A DNA stretch of 64,000 nt, from contig NZ_JAQFWP010000022.1 in NCBI RefSeq assembly GCF_027706745.1, positions 1-64,000 of the forward strand, written 5' to 3'. Shown one piece after another: positions 1 through 7,493 of the stretch; position 1 is the first letter of the stretch; each line of letters begins with the position of its first letter. This stretch comes from Nocardiopsis suaedae (GTDB lineage: Bacteria > Actinomycetota > Actinomycetes > Streptosporangiales > Streptosporangiaceae). A model generated the notes under the pieces. It saw nothing but the letters and a program-made list of their open reading frames with translations, made no database searches and was not told the DNA's origin. The position numbers and the translations under genes are program-made.

Positions 1-1731
1 ACTCCCTTCGAGGCCGACCGCCTCCCCGGCGGTCTCCGACACGGCGGTCACCAGGTGGGCGAAGGAGGTGGCACCCGGGTCAGGGTGACCGTGGCTGCGG
101 GCGGCCAAGCGGGCCGCGCGCCCCTTGGCCGGGGTGAGGTCGGCGGTGGCGCGCGCTGCCTGCTGGGCCTGCTCGGCGGCCTGGGCCCAGCAGCCGGCGG
201 CCTCGGCGGGGCCCGCTCCGGGCGCTGCCGCGTCGGCACCCTCCCTCAGGGTTCGGCGGAACGGCTCGATCGCGTCGAGCATCGTCTTGTCCCCCAGGCG
301 GGCCCCGCCCAGGGCGATGAAGGCGCGCACGGCCCCGTCGAAGGCGTCGGCGAGGGCCGCAGGGCCGATGTCGCCGACGCCCCTCCCCTCCAGCCCGGCG
401 CCGGTCTCGGCGAGCAGGACCCCGTACAGCGCCCCGGAGGCGCCGCCCGCCGCGTCGGCGAAGGCGGTCCCGGCCGCCAGCAGCGCCCCGGAGACGGGTT
501 CGCCCGCCTCCTCTGCTCCGCGTGCGGCGGCGACCGCGGCGCGGATGCCGCGCGTCATCCCGAGGCCGTGGTCGCCGTCGGCGGCGACCGCGTCGAGACG
601 GCCCAGCTCGTCCTCGGCCTCTTCGAGCCGCACCATGGCCGCGCTCAGCGCGCGGTCGACCGGCCCTGCGGCGGCCCCGGGAGCGGGGCGCTCCAGTCCG
701 GCGTCGGCGGTGCGCACGGGTTCGACCGGCTCCAAGCGGGCCCCGGTGCTGCGGTAGCCCGGGGTGTCGCAGGGGGCGGCGTAGAGCTCGGCCAGCTCGT
801 CGTCGAGCACCATGACCGACAGCGACAGGCCCGCCATGTCCAGGGAGGTGACGAACTCCCCGGCCTCGGTGTGCACGGGGGTGAGCCCGGCGGCGGCCAG
901 GCGCTCGTGCACTCGGGTGGAGACGGTGAACATCTCCTCGTACTTGGTGCGGCCCAGGCCGTTGAGGAGGACGGCCACACGCCCCTGGCAGGGCAGTTCG
1001 GGCAGGAGCCCGTCGACGAGCTCGTCGGCCAGCGCCTCGGGGCCCAGCCGCCCGACGGTGCGCACCCCGGGTTCGCCGTGGATGCCCAGTCCCAGCTCCA
1101 TCGCGCCGTCGTCGACCGTGAACAGCGGGTCGTGCGCCCCGGGGAGCGTGCACCCGCCGAAGGCGACCCCGAACGTGCGGGTGGCGGCGTTGGCCTTCTG
1201 TGCGGCGGCGTGCACGGCGGCGAGGTCGTCGCCGCGCTCTGCGGCCGCACCGGCGACCTTGAAGACGAGGAAGTCGCCCGCGACGCCGCGGCGGCGCGCG
1301 GTGTCGTCGGCCGGCCCGCTGGCCACGTCGTCGGTGACCAGGACGGTGCGCGAGTCGATCCCTTCGGCGGCCAGGCGGCGCGCGGCCAGGCCGAAGTGGA
1401 GGACGTCGCCCTGGTAGTTGCCGTAGCCGAAGAGGACGCCGCCGCCGTTGTCGGCTTCGCGGGCGGTGCGGTACACCTGCTCGGCGCTGGGGCTGGTGAA
1501 GACGTCGCCCACCACGGCGCCTCCGGCGAGGCCGGGGCCCACGAGCCCGGCGAAGGCCGGGTAGTGCCCGCAGCCGCCGCCGATGACCACCGCGACCTTG
1601 CCCTGGCGGGGGCGGTCGCGGGTGACCACGCCGTAGGCGCCGGGGACCTTGCGGACCAGGCGCCCGTAGGTGGTGGCGAACCCGTCGAGCCAGTCCCGCT
1701 TGAAGGTCGCGGCCTCTCCCAGGACCGTCAT
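1..1731 (-). CDS. DhaK-DhaL-type ketose kinase (dihydroxyacetone/erythrulose kinase), 3' end off the edge
   Basis: Dihydroxyacetone-kinase-family enzyme that phosphorylates a short ketose with ATP in the cytosol. The N-terminal DhaK half has GGGCGHYPAF (residues 51-60) and the covalent substrate-binding His218 in MELGLGIHGE. The C-terminal DhaL half (from about 380) has the nucleotide/Mg motif DGDHGLGM and GDKTMLDAIEPF. 577 residues are visible without a stop, so the last few residues lie beyond the left edge; family members are about 550-590 aa. Its ATG overlaps the stop of the upstream HAD gene (ATGA), indicating translational coupling. GHYPAF in place of the common GHEPAH resembles what I recall of erythrulose kinases in actinobacterial tetritol catabolism; together with the polyol permease nearby this suggests a tetrulose substrate, which is inference. 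Confidence 0.88.
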   Translation of the reverse strand, partial: MTVLGEAATFKRDWLDGFATTYGRLVRKVPGAYGVVTRDRPRQGKVAVVIGGGCGHYPAFAGLVGPGLAGGAVVGDVFTSPSAEQVYRTAREADNGGGVLFGYGNYQGDVLHFGLAARRLAAEGIDSRTVLVTDDVASGPADDTARRRGVAGDFLVFKVAGAAAERGDDLAAVHAAAQKANAATRTFGVAFGGCTLPGAHDPLFTVDDGAMELGLGIHGEPGVRTVGRLGPEALADELVDGLLPELPCQGRVAVLLNGLGRTKYEEMFTVSTRVHERLAAAGLTPVHTEAGEFVTSLDMAGLSLSVMVLDDELAELYAAPCDTPGYRSTGARLEPVEPVRTADAGLERPAPGAAAGPVDRALSAAMVRLEEAEDELGRLDAVAADGDHGLGMTRGIRAAVAAARGAEEAGEPVSGALLAAGTAFADAAGGASGALYGVLLAETGAGLEGRGVGDIGPAALADAFDGAVRAFIALGGARLGDKTMLDAIEPFRRTLREGADAAAPGAGPAEAAGCWAQAAEQAQQAARATADLTPAKGRAARLAARSHGHPDPGATSFAHLVTAVSETAGEAVGLEGS

Positions 1732-2417
1732 CGCCGTGCTCCTTCGGTCTCGCGCTCGCCGTCCAGGCGGGCCAGCAGCAGGCCGCGCGCGGCGACCGCC
1801 CCGTCGGCGACCTCGGCGGCCAGCTCCAGGGCGTCGGGCTTGGGCGGGTAGGCGGGGTTGGGCACCGCGATCACGGTCAGCCCCGCGGCGGCCGCCGCGC
1901 GGATGCCGTTGCTGGAGTCCTCGACCCCGAGGCATTCGGCGCCGGTGCGGCCCAGTCGGGCGGCGGCCTCCTGGTACACGTCCGGGCTCGGCTTCCCGCG
2001 GGCCACCTCGGCGCTGGAGACGGTGGCGGTGAAGGCGTCGGCCAGGCCGTGCGCGGACAGCGCGGCGTCGATGACCGGGCGGGCGGCCGATGAGGCCAGG
2101 GCGACCGGGACCCGGGCGGCGGCGTCGCGGACCATGGCGGCCGCGCCCTCCAGCAGCGGTGCGCGGCCCTCGGCGACCGCCGCGACGAGCCCGTCGACCA
2201 CCGCCTTCTCGGCCTCGGCGGCGCCCTCGGGCACGCCGCAGGCCTCGGCCAGGTAGGCCGCCCACTCGGGGGCGCTCTTGCCCTGGCATGCGGCGGTGTC
2301 CTCAGGCGACCACTCCACGCCGTGCCGGGCGGCGTAGGCCGTCCAGTTCTCCTCCCATAGGTGTTCGCTCTCCACGAGCACCCCGTCCATGTCGAACACC
2401 ACGGCGGCGAAGGCCAT
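1728..2417 (-). CDS. HAD-superfamily phosphatase (beta-phosphoglucomutase-like)
   Basis: Haloacid-dehalogenase-fold hydrolase of 229 aa, probably dephosphorylating a sugar or polyol phosphate in the cytosol. Motif I is DMDGVLVES near the N-terminus, motif II is the ASS segment in ALASSAARPV, motif III Lys is in ARGKPSPDVY and motif IV is GVEDSSNG. The ATG start is chosen because GAGAGGGG lies 8 nt upstream; an in-frame GTG 18 nt earlier would overlap that RBS. It is first in a two-gene unit with the kinase and diverges from the DeoR gene across a short region holding a palindromic operator candidate. The substrate cannot be read from the sequence; a role in the same polyol pathway or in removing a toxic phosphorylated by-product is inference. 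Confidence 0.85.
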   Translation of the reverse strand: MAFAAVVFDMDGVLVESEHLWEENWTAYAARHGVEWSPEDTAACQGKSAPEWAAYLAEACGVPEGAAEAEKAVVDGLVAAVAEGRAPLLEGAAAMVRDAAARVPVALASSAARPVIDAALSAHGLADAFTATVSSAEVARGKPSPDVYQEAAARLGRTGAECLGVEDSSNGIRAAAAAGLTVIAVPNPAYPPKPDALELAAEVADGAVAARGLLLARLDGERETEGARR

Positions 2418-2450
2418 GTCAGCAACCCCTCTCACAAACTCACCGGGAAA

Positions 2451-2468
2451 TTAACATGGACACTGTTA
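2451..2468. promoter_or_regulatory. Candidate DeoR operator (inverted repeat TAACA-N7-TGTTA)
   Basis: The divergent region between the HAD/kinase unit and the deoR-type gene contains a perfect inverted repeat, TAACA and TGTTA separated by 7 nt (2452-2468). Read on the minus strand, TAACAnnGTCCATG also occurs ahead of the permease gene. A motif shared by two promoter regions beside one regulator gene is the evidence; binding is inferred. Confidence 0.5.
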
Positions 2469-2533
2469 TTTGTCACGACCGATCTGATGCCCTTCCGAGC
2501 AGGACCCCGCCCCGATGCGCGATCCTGGTGCGC

Positions 2534-3328
2534 ATGAACAAGGAGACGCCGAGCGGCGGCAGCACCCGCTCCCGCAACATCCGGCAGCAGCGGATCACGG
2601 ACCACGTCATCAGCCGGGGGTCCGCGTCGGCCGCCGAGCTGGTCGAGCTGACCGGGGTCAGCCTGATGACGGTCCACCGCGACCTGGACGAGCTGGCCCG
2701 GCGCGGGCTGCTGCGCAAGTTCCGCGGCGGGGTGTCGGCCCTGCCCTCGACGGTGTTCGAGAGCAACGAGGAGTACCGGCGCCAGGTGCACGTGGAGGCC
2801 AAGGCGGCGATCGCGCGCAAGGCCGCCGAGCTGGTCGAGCCCGGGATGTCGGTGATGCTCGACGACTCCACCACCGCCCTGGAGGTGGCCCGCCTGCTGC
2901 CCTCCGCGGGGCCGCTGACCGTGGCCACCAACTACCTGCAGGCCATCGAGGCGCTCAAGGGCGCCGAGGAGGTGCGGCTGATCTGCCTGGGCGGGGACTA
3001 CTCCTCCACCCACGACTCCTTCAACGGCATGGCCTGCATCGAGGCGGTCGAGCGGCTGACCGTGGACGCCGCGTTCCTGTCGACCTCGTCGATGACCGCG
3101 CAGACCACCTACCACCAGGAGCCGGAGATCATCATGGTCAAGCGGGCCATGATGGCCGCCTCGCGCACCCGGGTGCTGCTGATGGACTCCAGCAAGATGC
3201 CGCGCCCCGCCCTGCACCGGCTGGCGCCGCTGGCCGAGTACGACCGGCTGGTCGTGGACGAGGGCGTCCCCGACGACCTGGTCGAGGAGGCCCGCCAGCA
3301 CCTCCCGGTGGACGTCGCCGCCCTCTGA
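2534..3328 (+). CDS. DeoR-family transcriptional regulator of the polyol/sugar locus
   Basis: DeoR-family repressor, 264 aa. The N-terminal winged helix-turn-helix (about residues 14-70) has the family pattern RQQRITDHVISRGSASAAEL and the recognition segment VSLMTVHRDLDEL. The rest is the DeoR C-terminal sensor domain (isomerase-like fold) with the DDSTTALEVARLL segment that in this family contacts phosphorylated sugars. The ATG is used because the domain begins right after it; no clear Shine-Dalgarno is visible and an in-frame GTG lies 6 nt upstream. It diverges from the HAD/kinase unit and precedes the permease, so it most likely controls both. The inducer is probably a phosphorylated intermediate, as is usual in the family. 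Confidence 0.9.
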   Translation: MNKETPSGGSTRSRNIRQQRITDHVISRGSASAAELVELTGVSLMTVHRDLDELARRGLLRKFRGGVSALPSTVFESNEEYRRQVHVEAKAAIARKAAELVEPGMSVMLDDSTTALEVARLLPSAGPLTVATNYLQAIEALKGAEEVRLICLGGDYSSTHDSFNGMACIEAVERLTVDAAFLSTSSMTAQTTYHQEPEIIMVKRAMMAASRTRVLLMDSSKMPRPALHRLAPLAEYDRLVVDEGVPDDLVEEARQHLPVDVAAL

Positions 3329-3431
3329 GTCCGGGCCCCGGCCGGCGGGGTCCGCGGGGCGGCCCGCGATGCCGGTCGGCGGGGGCGGTCGCCGGGGCGG
3401 CCCACACGGATTTTCCATTCACATATTGCGC

Positions 3432-3454
3432 GTTAAGTTAACAAGGTCCATGAT
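3432..3454. promoter_or_regulatory. Candidate DeoR operator ahead of the permease
   Basis: The palindrome GTTAAGTTAAC (3432-3442) runs into TAACAAGGTCCATGAT (3439-3454), which matches the minus-strand reading of the divergent-promoter element (TAACAGTGTCCATGTT) at all but a few positions. It lies 28-50 nt before the permease start codon, a typical repressor position. Confidence 0.45.
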
Positions 3455-3481
3455 GTGCTCCGGATCTCACCTGGAGGACAC

Positions 3482-4867
3482 ATGACCGCAACTTCACCGA
3501 CGGCGGACTCCCGCGCGCCGAGCGCGCTCTCCCGGTGGCTGGACCGGGTGGGCGTCCCCGTCCCCCTGGCCCTGGGCTACCTGGGCCTGCTGATCTTCAT
3601 GATCGGCGACGGCATCGAGTCCGGCTTCATCACCCCGTTCATGGCCGCCAACGGCGCCGGCGACGACGTGCACGCCTCCTACGCCGTCACCGTCTACGGC
3701 GTGGCGGTCATGGTCGCCTCGTGGCTGTCCGGGGCGCTGTCCCAGCTCTGGGGGCCGCGCCGGGTCATGATGATCGGCCTGGGGATCTGGCTGGTGTTCC
3801 ACGTCGCCTTCCTGGCGGCGGCAGCGGCGCAGAACTACCCGATGATGCTGGCCGCCTACGGCCTGCGCGGCTTCGGCTACCCCATGTTCGCCTTCGGCTT
3901 CCTGGTCTGGATCACCGCGGTGGCGCCCACCGCGCGGCTCGGCGCGGCCGTCGGCTGGTTCTACTTCGCCTTCACCGGAGGCCTGCCGACGCTCGGCTCG
4001 CTCGTCGCCAGCGGCACCAACCCGATCCTCGGCCACTACGGCACGCTGTGGCTCTCCCTGGGTGTGATCGCCCTGGGCGGCGCCATCTGCCTGCTGGGCG
4101 TGCGCGAGCGCACCGGATTCACCCGGATGGCCCCCGAGGGCGTCAAGCCGGTGCAGAGCCTGATGTCGAGCATGTCCCTGGCCTGGCGCAACCCGCGCGT
4201 GGGCATGGGCACGGTGGTGCGCATCATCAACACCGCGCCGCAGTTCGGCATGCTGGTGCTGTTCCCGACCATCTTCGCCCAGCAGATCGGCTTCGGCGAG
4301 GCCCGCTGGCTGCTGCTGGTGTCGGTCATCTACGGCACCAACATCTTCTTCAACCTGATCTTCGGCGTGGTCAGCGACAAGATGGGCTGGCGGAACACCA
4401 TCTTCTGGTTCGGCGCCCTCGGGTGCTCGGTCTCCATCCTGCTGCTGTACTTCGTGCCGGTGGCCTTCGGCGCCGACTACTACTGGCTGGCGCTGATCGT
4501 GGGGGCCCTGTACGGCGCGACGCTCGCCGGGTTCGTGCCGATCTCCGCGCTTCTGCCGTCCCTGGCCCCGGAGAACAAGGGCGGCGCGATGGCGCTGCTG
4601 AACTTCGGCGCGGGCGGCGCCACGTTCGTAGGCCCCGCCCTGGTGAGCCTGCTGCTGGTGCCGTTCGGCGCGGGCGGCGTGGTGATCTCCTTCGCGGTGC
4701 TCTACCTGATCGCGGCGGCGATGACCTGGTTCCTGAAGACGCCGGCCGACCCCGCCCATGCGGCTGCGGCGGCCGACGGCTCCGCCGACAGGGCACAGGG
4801 CGGCGACCGATCGGCAACGGATGTGACACGGGAGGCGCCCCCGGCCGAATCGGCCTCCCCCCGCTGA
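3482..4867 (+). CDS. MFS transporter, polyol-permease-like
   Basis: Inner-membrane major facilitator of 461 aa with about 12 hydrophobic helices and a charged, disordered tail. The segment MIGDGIESGFITPF in helix 1 followed by VTVYGVAVMVASWLSG resembles the ribitol/arabitol permease branch (polyol permease family), and the loop between helices 2 and 3 has the MFS motif-A-like GPRRV. The ATG has a GGAGG RBS 4 nt upstream; an upstream in-frame codon lacks one. It follows the DeoR gene by about 150 nt with an operator candidate between. Import of a sugar alcohol for the neighbouring kinase is the likely role; the exact polyol is unknown. Confidence 0.85.
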   Translation: MTATSPTADSRAPSALSRWLDRVGVPVPLALGYLGLLIFMIGDGIESGFITPFMAANGAGDDVHASYAVTVYGVAVMVASWLSGALSQLWGPRRVMMIGLGIWLVFHVAFLAAAAAQNYPMMLAAYGLRGFGYPMFAFGFLVWITAVAPTARLGAAVGWFYFAFTGGLPTLGSLVASGTNPILGHYGTLWLSLGVIALGGAICLLGVRERTGFTRMAPEGVKPVQSLMSSMSLAWRNPRVGMGTVVRIINTAPQFGMLVLFPTIFAQQIGFGEARWLLLVSVIYGTNIFFNLIFGVVSDKMGWRNTIFWFGALGCSVSILLLYFVPVAFGADYYWLALIVGALYGATLAGFVPISALLPSLAPENKGGAMALLNFGAGGATFVGPALVSLLLVPFGAGGVVISFAVLYLIAAAMTWFLKTPADPAHAAAAADGSADRAQGGDRSATDVTREAPPAESASPR

Positions 4868-4949
4868 CCAGCATCGACGCCGATCGGGGCGGAGAAACGG
4901 CGGCGAGGTGCGCGGCGGAGTCCGGCAAAGAGTGTAAAAATCGACCTAC

Positions 4950-5852
4950 ATGAAGCAGCCGCCGCACATCCTCGTCGTCAACGGGACGAAGGTCAGGCGC
5001 CCGGTGTTCGTGCTGGGCGCCCCCCACTCGGGTGCCGACCTCCTCGCCCGCGCGCTCGGCCGTGCGCCCGGCTTCCTGGTGAGGGCCGGGCACGCGGCCG
5101 TTCTCAATGCCGTCTACACGGTGGCGCGGCGCCCGTCCCTGGCCGAAGAACGCGCCTCGGGCACATCCGCCCTCCTGCGGGACGCGTTCGCCGAGGCGTG
5201 GAGCCTGACGCCGCCCAACTGCCCGTTCTGCCCGGGCGTGCGCTTCCCCGCGCGGGAGGCGGCCGCCCCGTGCCGCCACGCGGGCGGGATCAACGCCTAT
5301 GGCGACGCGAGCCCGGACCTCTTGTACAGCGCCCCCGCACTGAGCGCGGCCTTCCCCGATGCGGCGTTCGTGCAGATCATCCGGGACGGCCGGGACGTGG
5401 TCGCGGAGATGCTGGAGGACGAGCGCTCGATGGCCTGGTTCCGCCCGGGCGCCGTCCGCCTGGAGGGCGAGCTGCCCCATCCCTTCTACGGGGTGGAGGA
5501 CGAGGAGGAGCGTGACGGGTACACGTCGCTCTCCGACACCGCCAAGTGCGCGATGCGCTGGCGGGGCGCGGTGCGGCTGTCGGCCCGCCTGCGGGGCGAG
5601 ATGGACGCCGAGCGGCTTATGACGCTGCGCTACGAGGATGTGGCGGGCAAGGAGGTCGAAACGGCGGAACAGCTGCGGGCGTTCACCGGGGCTCGGGTGT
5701 CGGCCGTGGAACTCATCCGCGAGGAGTCGGCCGGTCCGCCGTCCCGCACCCGCCTGACGACCGACCAGCACACGGAGATCCGCTCGGTCGCCGGAACCGA
5801 ACTGTCCCGCCTGGGCTACGGAGAGAAGAAGTCCCGCTCGGCACGGGCGTGA
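4950..5852 (+). CDS. Sulfotransferase-family protein
   Basis: PAPS-dependent sulfotransferase-like protein, 300 aa. The 5'-phosphosulfate loop appears as GAPHSGADLLARAL (residues about 22-35; usual form PRSGTTLL), the 3'-phosphate motif as IIRDGRDVVAEML, and a late RYEDV motif is present. Four cysteines and a histidine in a CPFCPG...CRH segment are a local peculiarity that could bind metal. No signal peptide is visible, so it should be cytosolic. It stands alone between the polyol locus and a reductase gene, so its acceptor cannot be inferred. The degenerate first motif (H-S-G-A-D) lowers certainty of activity. Confidence 0.75.
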   Translation: MKQPPHILVVNGTKVRRPVFVLGAPHSGADLLARALGRAPGFLVRAGHAAVLNAVYTVARRPSLAEERASGTSALLRDAFAEAWSLTPPNCPFCPGVRFPAREAAAPCRHAGGINAYGDASPDLLYSAPALSAAFPDAAFVQIIRDGRDVVAEMLEDERSMAWFRPGAVRLEGELPHPFYGVEDEEERDGYTSLSDTAKCAMRWRGAVRLSARLRGEMDAERLMTLRYEDVAGKEVETAEQLRAFTGARVSAVELIREESAGPPSRTRLTTDQHTEIRSVAGTELSRLGYGEKKSRSARA

Positions 5853-6026
5853 ACGGCGCTTCGGTCCGCCGTTCGCCCCGCGGCCACAGGATCTGGTCGG
5901 CCCCTGCCCCGCCGACGCCCGTGAGGACCCGCCGCCAGGGCCCATCCGATGAGTTCGGTCCGCCAGGGGAGTCCTACCTGGCTGACGGAACGATTCTCCT
6001 TCTACGACGCAGTATGGAGGCCCACC

Positions 6027-6587
6027 GTGCGGACACTCGCGGTAACGCAGAACATCACTGTCGACGGCTCGATCGAGATGCTGGGAGACTGGTTCGACCC
6101 GCAGGCGCAGGGCGACGCGGACGGCTCAGACCACTCCGAAGAGGTGCACCGTCAGGCCGGCAAGGCCGACGCCCTGGTTCTCGGCCGCAATACCTTCGAG
6201 GACTTCCGCGGCTACTGGCCCGAGCAGTCCGATGACACCACGGGTGTCACCGACTACCTCAACAAGGTCCACAAGTACGTCGTCTCCTCGACCATGACCG
6301 ACCCGCAGTGGCAGAACTCCACGGTCCTGTCCGGCGACCCCGCCGAGGAGGTCCGCGCACTGAAAGAGCAGCCGGGCGGGGACATCGTGGTCACCGGCAG
6401 CATCACGCTGTGCCACACCCTGATCGGGGCCGGACTGGTCGACGAGTTCCGGCTCTTCGTGTATCCCGTTGTGCAAGGCCGCGGCCGTCGCCTGTTCCCG
6501 GAGGGGGGCGAAGTGCCGACGCTGAGGCTGCTCGAAACGAAGGAATTCCGCAGCGGCGTCACCTACTCGCGCTACGCCCGAACCTGA
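6027..6587 (+). CDS. RibD C-terminal/DHFR-like family reductase
   Basis: Dihydrofolate-reductase-fold protein of the RibD C-terminal family, 186 aa, widespread in actinomycetes and usually of unknown substrate. Seen are the N-terminal strand LAVTQNITVDGSIE, the NADPH-contacting VLGRNTFEDF segment, and the late GDIVVTGSITLCHTLI and DEFRLFVYPVVQGRG segments. The GTG start is chosen because GGAGG lies 6 nt upstream; the longer upstream reading has no RBS. It converges on the hydrolase gene across a strong hairpin. It is not a folate-pathway DHFR by length and motif, so a specific reaction should not be assumed. Confidence 0.85.
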   Translation: MRTLAVTQNITVDGSIEMLGDWFDPQAQGDADGSDHSEEVHRQAGKADALVLGRNTFEDFRGYWPEQSDDTTGVTDYLNKVHKYVVSSTMTDPQWQNSTVLSGDPAEEVRALKEQPGGDIVVTGSITLCHTLIGAGLVDEFRLFVYPVVQGRGRRLFPEGGEVPTLRLLETKEFRSGVTYSRYART

Positions 6588-6654
6588 CCCGGCACGAGGG
6601 GGCGGAACACGCCCCCGCCCGATCCAGGTCGGCTGCGGTGCCTGGATTCCTGCA

Positions 6655-6689
6655 CGTGCTCCCGGGGCCCGAAGGGCCCCGGGAGCACG
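6655..6689. terminator. Bidirectional hairpin terminator
   Basis: A perfect 16-bp stem, CGTGCTCCCGGGGCCC and its complement with a GAA loop, lies between two convergent genes, 68 nt after the reductase stop and 28 nt past the hydrolase stop. No long T tract is present, as is common in high-GC actinobacteria. Confidence 0.75.
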
Positions 6690-6716
6690 GTGGCCGGAAG
6701 CGGGCAGGGGCCCGGC

Positions 6717-7463
6717 TCAGGACCCCGAGCTGGACTCCATCCATGCGCGTGCCGCCGCCCAGGCTCGGTGGGACGGGTCGATCATCACGAAGTGGTCGGC
6801 ACCCGAGACCTCCTCGAAGTCGACCTCGTCCCCGGCCAGCCGCGCCTCCTGGACATAGGTCCTGCTCTGCTCGATCGGGACGCGCTGGTCCTGGTCCCCG
6901 TGCACGATCAACTGTGGGACGCCCACCGGCACCTGCCGCAGGGGCGAGGACTCGTGGAACGCCGAATGCGGTGCCTCCTCGCCCAGGAACGCGTCGACCG
7001 CGCCCTCCCCCAGCCCCCGTTCGGCGGTGTCGACCATGTCGGTGACGGGCGCCAGTCCGACCACCCCGCGCAGCGGGGACCCGGGGGCGGCCAGCAGTGC
7101 CAGGTGGCCTCCGGCCGAATGCCCCACGGCGACCACCTTGCCGGGCGCGGCCCCCTCCGGGTGCTCGGAGAGCTCCTCGGACAGCAGCACGAGCGCGGCC
7201 CGCACGTCGTCGAGGGTCTGCGGCCAGCCGCCGCCGTCGGCGCCGGTGCGGCGGTACTCCACGTTCCACACCTGCCACCCGGCCCGCACCAGGTCCTCGG
7301 CGATCGGCTCCATCAGCTCCATGCCGTGCCGGTCCCGCCAGAACCCCCCGTGCAGCAGGACCGCCACCGGCGCGGGGCCGTCCCCGCCCGACTCCGGCCC
7401 TAGAACGCGCACCCGCTGGCTCGGGTGGTCTCCGTACCGCAGTTCCCGCTCATCGCGCTCCAT
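6717..7463 (-). CDS. Alpha/beta-fold hydrolase (esterase/kynurenine-formamidase-like)
   Basis: Soluble serine hydrolase of 248 aa. The oxyanion motif HGGFW (about residue 38), nucleophile elbow GHSAGGH, acid in HGDQDQRVP and the late histidine in GADHFVMIDP give a full Ser-Asp-His triad. The HGGFWR and EYRRTG segments resemble bacterial esterases related to arylformamidase. The start is the inner ATG, because GGAGG sits about 9 nt upstream, whereas it abuts the ATG 9 nt earlier. It lies just downstream of the aryl-CoA cluster on the same strand (30 nt gap), so it may be co-transcribed. A kynurenine-formamidase role would feed anthranilate into that pathway, but this is only a suggestion from context. 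Confidence 0.82.
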   Translation of the reverse strand: MERDERELRYGDHPSQRVRVLGPESGGDGPAPVAVLLHGGFWRDRHGMELMEPIAEDLVRAGWQVWNVEYRRTGADGGGWPQTLDDVRAALVLLSEELSEHPEGAAPGKVVAVGHSAGGHLALLAAPGSPLRGVVGLAPVTDMVDTAERGLGEGAVDAFLGEEAPHSAFHESSPLRQVPVGVPQLIVHGDQDQRVPIEQSRTYVQEARLAGDEVDFEEVSGADHFVMIDPSHRAWAAARAWMESSSGS

Positions 7464-7493
7464 GACTCCCATCCTCCGTCACCGGACGCCCGG

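Noticed and set aside
55-1851. Long plus-strand open frame opposite the kinase gene
   Set aside because: It is antisense to a gene with clear DhaK/DhaL motifs; no family pattern, and such frames are expected at this GC content.
5949-6026. N-terminal extension of the RibD/DHFR-like protein
   Set aside because: The GTG at 6027 has a well-placed GGAGG and matches the domain start; the upstream frame has no RBS or domain content.
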